This document shows, piece after piece, positions 60,700-64,000 of a stretch of DNA of 64,000 bases (position 1 is its first letter; each line of letters opens with the position of its first letter). The DNA lies in NCBI GenBank assembly GCA_964567755.1, contig CAZMNW010000061.1:1-64000 (forward strand), read 5' to 3'. Origin of the DNA: DASRJW01 sp964567755 (GTDB taxonomy: Bacteria; Krumholzibacteriota; Krumholzibacteriia; G020349025). The position numbers and the translations under genes are program-made. The notes beneath the pieces are model-generated. The model was not told the DNA's origin. It searched no databases and saw nothing but the letters and a program-made list of their open reading frames with translations.

Positions 60700-61272
60700 T
60701 CAGTTCTCTCGCAGATACGCGATGGTGGTCAGAAACAGCGTGCGCAGATCCAAGCGATTGAGCGCCCATCCCATGTAGGCGAAGCCGGCGTCCCCATAGC
60801 AGCGTGGCATTGCATCCTTGGTCTGGGATGGATTCGATGCGTCCAGCTCCTGAATCTGAATGCGCCGGCGGCGCAACCCTTCGGGTAGCAAGAGGATGCG
60901 GAGATTGCGGTCCTGGACCTGGCTCGGAGCCACACGCGCTCCCAAACGATCGCGCGCAAACTCGAGAGCGGTCAAAGATCCACCCACGAGCGGCAACAAT
61001 GCCTCGAGGCAGCGCGCCGCCTCGGCCAGGGGATCGCGCGTCACCCGACCGAAGAATGCGAGCAACGTCTCGGCGCGTTCGAGATCGACGGACATCATCC
61101 GTGATGGTTCTCTGGAAGGATCGCGACGCAGAGCCAGGAAGTACTCCCGCCGCTGCCTGACATCCTGAAGTGCAAGCGACGCCTGACAGGTCAGGATTTG
61201 GCCAAGGCTCGCAAGAGCCTGCTGTCGCTTCGGCGGTGGCGGATTGCTTTCGCACACGGTCAAGGTGAACAT
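60700..61272 (-). CDS. Unknown protein of the ubiquitin-like/E1 cluster, possibly E2-like at its end
   Basis: 190 residues, no family recognised. The first 120 residues are helical (LASLGQILTCQASLALQDVR, LAEAARCLEALLPLVGGSLT). The end has two strands (NLRILLLPEGL, RRIQIQEL) and then AMPRCYGDAGFAYMGWALNR LDLRTLFLTTIAYLREN. A Cys near a Trp followed by an amphipathic helix recalls the end of E2 ubiquitin-conjugating folds, but the order of the rest does not. ATG 61272 follows AAGGAAGGA. It ends 19 nt before the next gene. Nothing firmer can be said. Confidence 0.55.
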   Translation of the reverse strand: MFTLTVCESNPPPPKRQQALASLGQILTCQASLALQDVRQRREYFLALRRDPSREPSRMMSVDLERAETLLAFFGRVTRDPLAEAARCLEALLPLVGGSLTALEFARDRLGARVAPSQVQDRNLRILLLPEGLRRRRIQIQELDASNPSQTKDAMPRCYGDAGFAYMGWALNRLDLRTLFLTTIAYLREN

Positions 61273-61425
61273 CGACAGGTCCTTCCTTCGTAGCCACGGG
61301 CCCGAGAGGCCGAGATGCGCAGGCCCAGTACCCACGCGCCGGACGAACTGGCGCGGTGATGAACTGCCGGGCGGCGGCGGCGCTGCAGCGTGGCTGTCGC
61401 GCCGCCGCCACTCCGGACCTGTCGG

Positions 61426-61653
61426 TCAACCGCCGCGGATGTGCGGCATGAGCAAAGTCTCGGTGCCAGGCTGCACGATGGGATCGCCCACCACGGGCGA
61501 CCCGTTCATGAACAGCTGGCCGTTGCGGTTCGAGATCCCCAGCCCCTCCAGCATTTCCGACAGCCGAATGGAGCTCGTTTCCGGCAAGGGCACTTCGTAT
61601 TCGCCCTCCGCCAAAATGACGACACGAGCCGATGGTTTGGCGCTGGTCTGCAT
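61426..61653 (-). CDS. Ubiquitin-like (ThiS/MoaD-type) beta-grasp protein ending in Gly-Gly
   Basis: 75 residues. The pattern of strands (RVVILAEGEYEVPLPE, then a helix IRLSEMLEGLG, then GQLFMNGSPVVGDPIVQPGT and ETLLMPHIRGG) is that of a MoaD/ThiS/ubiquitin beta-grasp. The protein ends exactly at Gly74-Gly75, the form ready for adenylation by an E1. No ThiG, MoaE or other classic sulfur-transfer partner is near, whereas an E1-like gene is in the same cluster. ATG 61653 is preferred, with GGGAGG at about 7 nt; ATG 61659 is too close. It is first in the cluster, so it may be made in excess. Confidence 0.8.
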   Translation of the reverse strand: MQTSAKPSARVVILAEGEYEVPLPETSSIRLSEMLEGLGISNRNGQLFMNGSPVVGDPIVQPGTETLLMPHIRGG

Positions 61654-62018
61654 CCTCATTCCTCCCAAATTTGCGCGGCGTGTTTTTCGGCACACTTGCG
61701 AGTGCGTGTGCAAACAACTCTGACGGCTCCATCATGCATGCCAGCGCGCTCGAATCCTCTTTCTCAGATTGGCTCTCAAGAAAACTCAGAAGTGCGCGAT
61801 CTGGTGTCCCGAAAAAAGGACGTGTAGACATGACACACTCGGTGTCGATACACACCGGCGCTGTGGAAATCTGCCCACGAACACGAGTCAATGCACACAA
61901 ACGCGGGGACTTCGCGGTGCTCTTGATCGACGGCGAGTCTTCTGGTAAACAAAGCAAGCGCGGCCCGCGCACGGAGACATTGCAATGCGTATGTACGCTT
62001 CGGCGAAGGGGCTTGGTC
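61654..62018. other. Divergent intergenic region
   Basis: 365 nt between the Ubl cluster (minus) and the helical protein at 62019 (plus). It should hold the promoters of both. I found no clear consensus hexamers or hairpins. Short open frames on both strands here are not credible genes. Confidence 0.5.
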
Positions 62019-63092
62019 ATGCCGTCCGTCCACACCTTCAACCAGAGAACGCGCACCACCCACAAGTCGCTGGAAGAACTACTGAAGCTGCACGAAAAGG
62101 TGACACCGATGCAGCTGGCCGCGAAGCTCTATCCCGAAGAGGCGGCGCTCTTGGAGGAGATCGTGGCGTTCTTGGACTCGGTTCCTGATGCGATCCAAAG
62201 GCTGCAGCCCGACGACTTGAAGCTCCTGCGCGCGATCGCCGAAGAGCTCGAAAACGGGCGACGCCGCAGTCGCCCGCTCAAGATTCTCGCGCGCAAGATC
62301 CTGTGCGCACCCAGCAGCGACTTCCAGGTGGAAAAAGCGCACGCCGCGCGCCTGAGGGATCTCTTCGAACAAGCTCTGGTGCAGGACGTGCAAACGCGCG
62401 TGCATGAGCTGCGCCTGCAGCTGCCGACACTGGGGACCGACGACCATGGACAGACGCTCACGGTGTCACGGTCGCCCTATCGTCTGCTGCGCGTCGATTG
62501 GACCTTGAGCGACGAGGACATGGTGGCCCTCGAAGCCGTGTATCCGATGTTCGACCGCCAAGCGTGGAAGGGCCCGCCGAGTTACATGGAAACCAAGGCG
62601 TTTCGCCTGGCGCAGGAGCGCCTGCGTTTCGCGCTCGCGACCGGCATGATCCTGGCGGATGACGGCACGCCGCTGCTGCAGCAGGGTGTGCGCAAGTGTT
62701 CGCTCAGCACCGCCGTGCGCGACCAGCTCGACTGGGTCGTCGAGGTGAGCGACAAGATGCAGCAGATTTTCGAAATCTTCTATGCTCCATGCGCCACGGC
62801 GTGGGAACGCGATCGTTTCTATGCCCTGGCGGAATGGGCCGAACCGCACGCGGTGGACATCGTGCGTTTCATCTTGGCGTGCCGAAACGAGATCTTGCGG
62901 GTGATGAATGCCTTCTTCACCAGCATCGGCCAGAAGCCGTGGCCGGCGGTGCAGGGTCACGACTTCCCCCAACGGCTGGTGCCGCCCGGGAGGATTCCAC
63001 AGCAGCCGTTCCTGGTCCTGCGCGACGACCTGCTGGCGATGCACCGGCGGCTGCGCGAGATCGGCGTCAATTACTTGTCGCGCGCGGCGTGA
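62019..63092 (+). CDS. Helical protein of unknown function
   Basis: 357 residues, almost entirely helical by composition: EEAALLEEIVAFLDSVPDAI, QPDDLKLLRAIAEELENGRR and WTLSDEDMVALEAVYPMFDR. No catalytic motif or signal peptide is visible, and no family is recognised. ATG 62019 follows GAAGGGG. It is divergent from the Ubl cluster, so a shared control region is possible, but a functional link is not shown. The gene ends 100 nt before the DUF72 gene. Confidence 0.6.
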   Translation: MPSVHTFNQRTRTTHKSLEELLKLHEKVTPMQLAAKLYPEEAALLEEIVAFLDSVPDAIQRLQPDDLKLLRAIAEELENGRRRSRPLKILARKILCAPSSDFQVEKAHAARLRDLFEQALVQDVQTRVHELRLQLPTLGTDDHGQTLTVSRSPYRLLRVDWTLSDEDMVALEAVYPMFDRQAWKGPPSYMETKAFRLAQERLRFALATGMILADDGTPLLQQGVRKCSLSTAVRDQLDWVVEVSDKMQQIFEIFYAPCATAWERDRFYALAEWAEPHAVDIVRFILACRNEILRVMNAFFTSIGQKPWPAVQGHDFPQRLVPPGRIPQQPFLVLRDDLLAMHRRLREIGVNYLSRAA

Positions 63093-63192
63093 GCGCGGGG
63101 GCGAACCACCTCGGTCTCGGCTCCTGTTTCGCCAGCGAGAGTCGCGCACGCTACAGTGAATGCAGCCACCGGCGACGCGACGAGGAGAACCG

Positions 63193-63888
63193 ATGCGCAT
63201 GCACGTGGGCACGAGTGGCTACTCCTACAAGGAGTGGAAGCCGGCGTTCTATCCGCAAGAGCTCGCCTCGACTGCGATGCTGCGCTTCTATGCCGAGCGG
63301 CTCGACACCGTCGAGATCAACAACACCTTCTACCGCATGCCGTCGAAGAAGGTCTTGCAAGGTTGGTGCGCCGAGGTTCCGCCATTTTTCCGTTTCGCGG
63401 TGAAGGCGACGCGGCGCGTCACGCACTTCAAGCGTCTGCGCGATGTGGGCAGCGAGCTGGATTTTCTCTTCGGGAATCTGGCGGCGCTCGAAGGCCGACT
63501 GGGGCCGGTGCTGTTCCAGCTGCCGCCGAATCTCGGCATCGACATGCCGCTGTTACAGGACTTCCTGGCCCAGGTGCCGCCCCACATCCAGAGCGTGCTG
63601 GAGTTTCGCGAGCCGTCCTGGTTCGACGACACGGTGTTTTCTTTGTTGCGGCAGAACGGTGTCGCCTTGTGTGCGATGGAGGAAGAGGAGGCGGAGGCGC
63701 GCGTCGTCCCGACCACCAATTTCGGCTACTTCCGCCTGCGGCGCGAGCGCTATTCCGCCGCGGAGCTCGAATCCTGGGTGGACCGCATCCGTGCCCAGCC
63801 GTGGGACGAAACTTTTGTCTACTTCAAACACGACACCGCCGCCCCGAACCTCGCCTTGGATTTCGTGCGCGCAACGCGCGGCGAATGA
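63193..63888 (+). CDS. DUF72 (YecE-like) family protein
   Basis: 231 residues, TIM-barrel-like DUF72 family. Signatures are HVGTSGYSYKEWKPAFYP, RLDTVEINNTFYRMPSKKVL and RFAVKATRRVTHFKRL, and at the end ETFVYFKHDTAAPNLALDFV. Members are widespread and of unknown biochemical role. ATG 63193 follows GAGGAGAACCG. Nothing follows within the remaining 112 nt of the window. Confidence 0.92.
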   Translation: MRMHVGTSGYSYKEWKPAFYPQELASTAMLRFYAERLDTVEINNTFYRMPSKKVLQGWCAEVPPFFRFAVKATRRVTHFKRLRDVGSELDFLFGNLAALEGRLGPVLFQLPPNLGIDMPLLQDFLAQVPPHIQSVLEFREPSWFDDTVFSLLRQNGVALCAMEEEEAEARVVPTTNFGYFRLRRERYSAAELESWVDRIRAQPWDETFVYFKHDTAAPNLALDFVRATRGE

Positions 63889-64000
63889 TGCGATGTCGCG
63901 CAGCTCGACCCGGAGCCTTGACCGGTGAGTGCTGCGGCGGCATGATGCAGTCAGAGGTGCGAAGATCATGATGCTACAGGAACGAGATCGTCAAGCGGTG

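Noticed and set aside
59057..61653. PRTRC, CBASS type II or Bil system
   Set aside because: No JAB peptidase, no cyclase/effector and no convincing E2 is present; the two unknown proteins do not resemble the PRTRC proteins I remember.
1..64000. CRISPR arrays, tRNA and rRNA genes, complete insertion sequences, replication origin
   Set aside because: No regularly spaced repeats, cloverleaf with CCA-type ends, rRNA stretches or paired terminal repeats around a transposase were seen by eye; a tRNAscan or ISfinder search could still find something I missed.

Overview
The window is a GC-rich chromosomal segment of a Gram-negative bacterium. It encodes outer-membrane beta-barrels, lipoproteins with lipoboxes, a lipoprotein-sorting-like protein, an aa3-type cytochrome oxidase, menaquinone synthesis by the futalosine route (MqnC), several heme enzymes, a Ser/Thr kinase fused to a TolB-like propeller, a PEP-CTERM protein and a secreted subtilase with a FlgD-like C-terminal domain. 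This mix suggests a member of the FCB/Eisenbacteria-Gemmatimonadota neighbourhood. That placement is inference from gene content; no rRNA or other marker gene is present. I see no tRNA, rRNA, CRISPR array or complete insertion sequence.

Layout. 1-1.5 kb: three small membrane-protein genes (minus); the last is LiaF-like and runs in frame into a transposase-like tail at the left edge. 1.65-5.8 kb: zinc alcohol dehydrogenase, a truncated antitoxin, pntAB-pntB without pntAA, and a ParE-type toxin-antitoxin pair. 5.9-9 kb: an aconitase-family enzyme with its swivel domain first, and a homocysteine methyltransferase. 9.2-19.4 kb: a plus-strand run of mqnC, a lipoprotein-sorting-like gene, an outer-membrane barrel, the kinase and a cytochrome oxidase operon, closed by a strong hairpin. 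19.4-25.4 kb: surface lipoproteins, a glycosyltransferase, a secreted propeller and rpiA. 25.5-31.8 kb (minus): a HEPN/MNT pair, a SplB-like radical SAM protein, hemG, hemN and a PEP-CTERM gene with a candidate sigma-54 promoter. 32-37.7 kb: an HTH/EgtD-like methyltransferase, a DUF6600-like secreted protein, a SUMF1-type lipoprotein and a PqqB-like hydrolase. 37.8-46 kb (minus): a membrane spermidine-synthase-like fusion, hemE, hemL, a subtilase and hemH. 46-51 kb: TolB-like propeller, proC, an MBL hydrolase, an M50 peptidase and a barrel. 51-54.4 kb (minus): a VanZ fusion, a thioredoxin-TPR protein with an in-frame UGA at the catalytic cysteine, and a secreted protein. 54.6-61.7 kb (minus): an ABC exporter/lipocalin-like operon downstream of a four-gene ubiquitin-like cluster (Ubl ending in Gly-Gly, two unknown proteins, E1-like ThiF). 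61.8-64 kb: a helical unknown and a DUF72 protein.

Function. The window supplies late heme synthesis (hemL, hemE, hemN, hemG, hemH), a heme-copper oxidase that uses heme, and one menaquinone step, which fits a respiring cell. Envelope biogenesis and sorting are prominent. The two most notable items are the probable selenocysteine in the periplasmic thioredoxin-TPR protein (UGA at 53477-53479) and the small ubiquitin-like/E1 gene cluster at 59057-61653.
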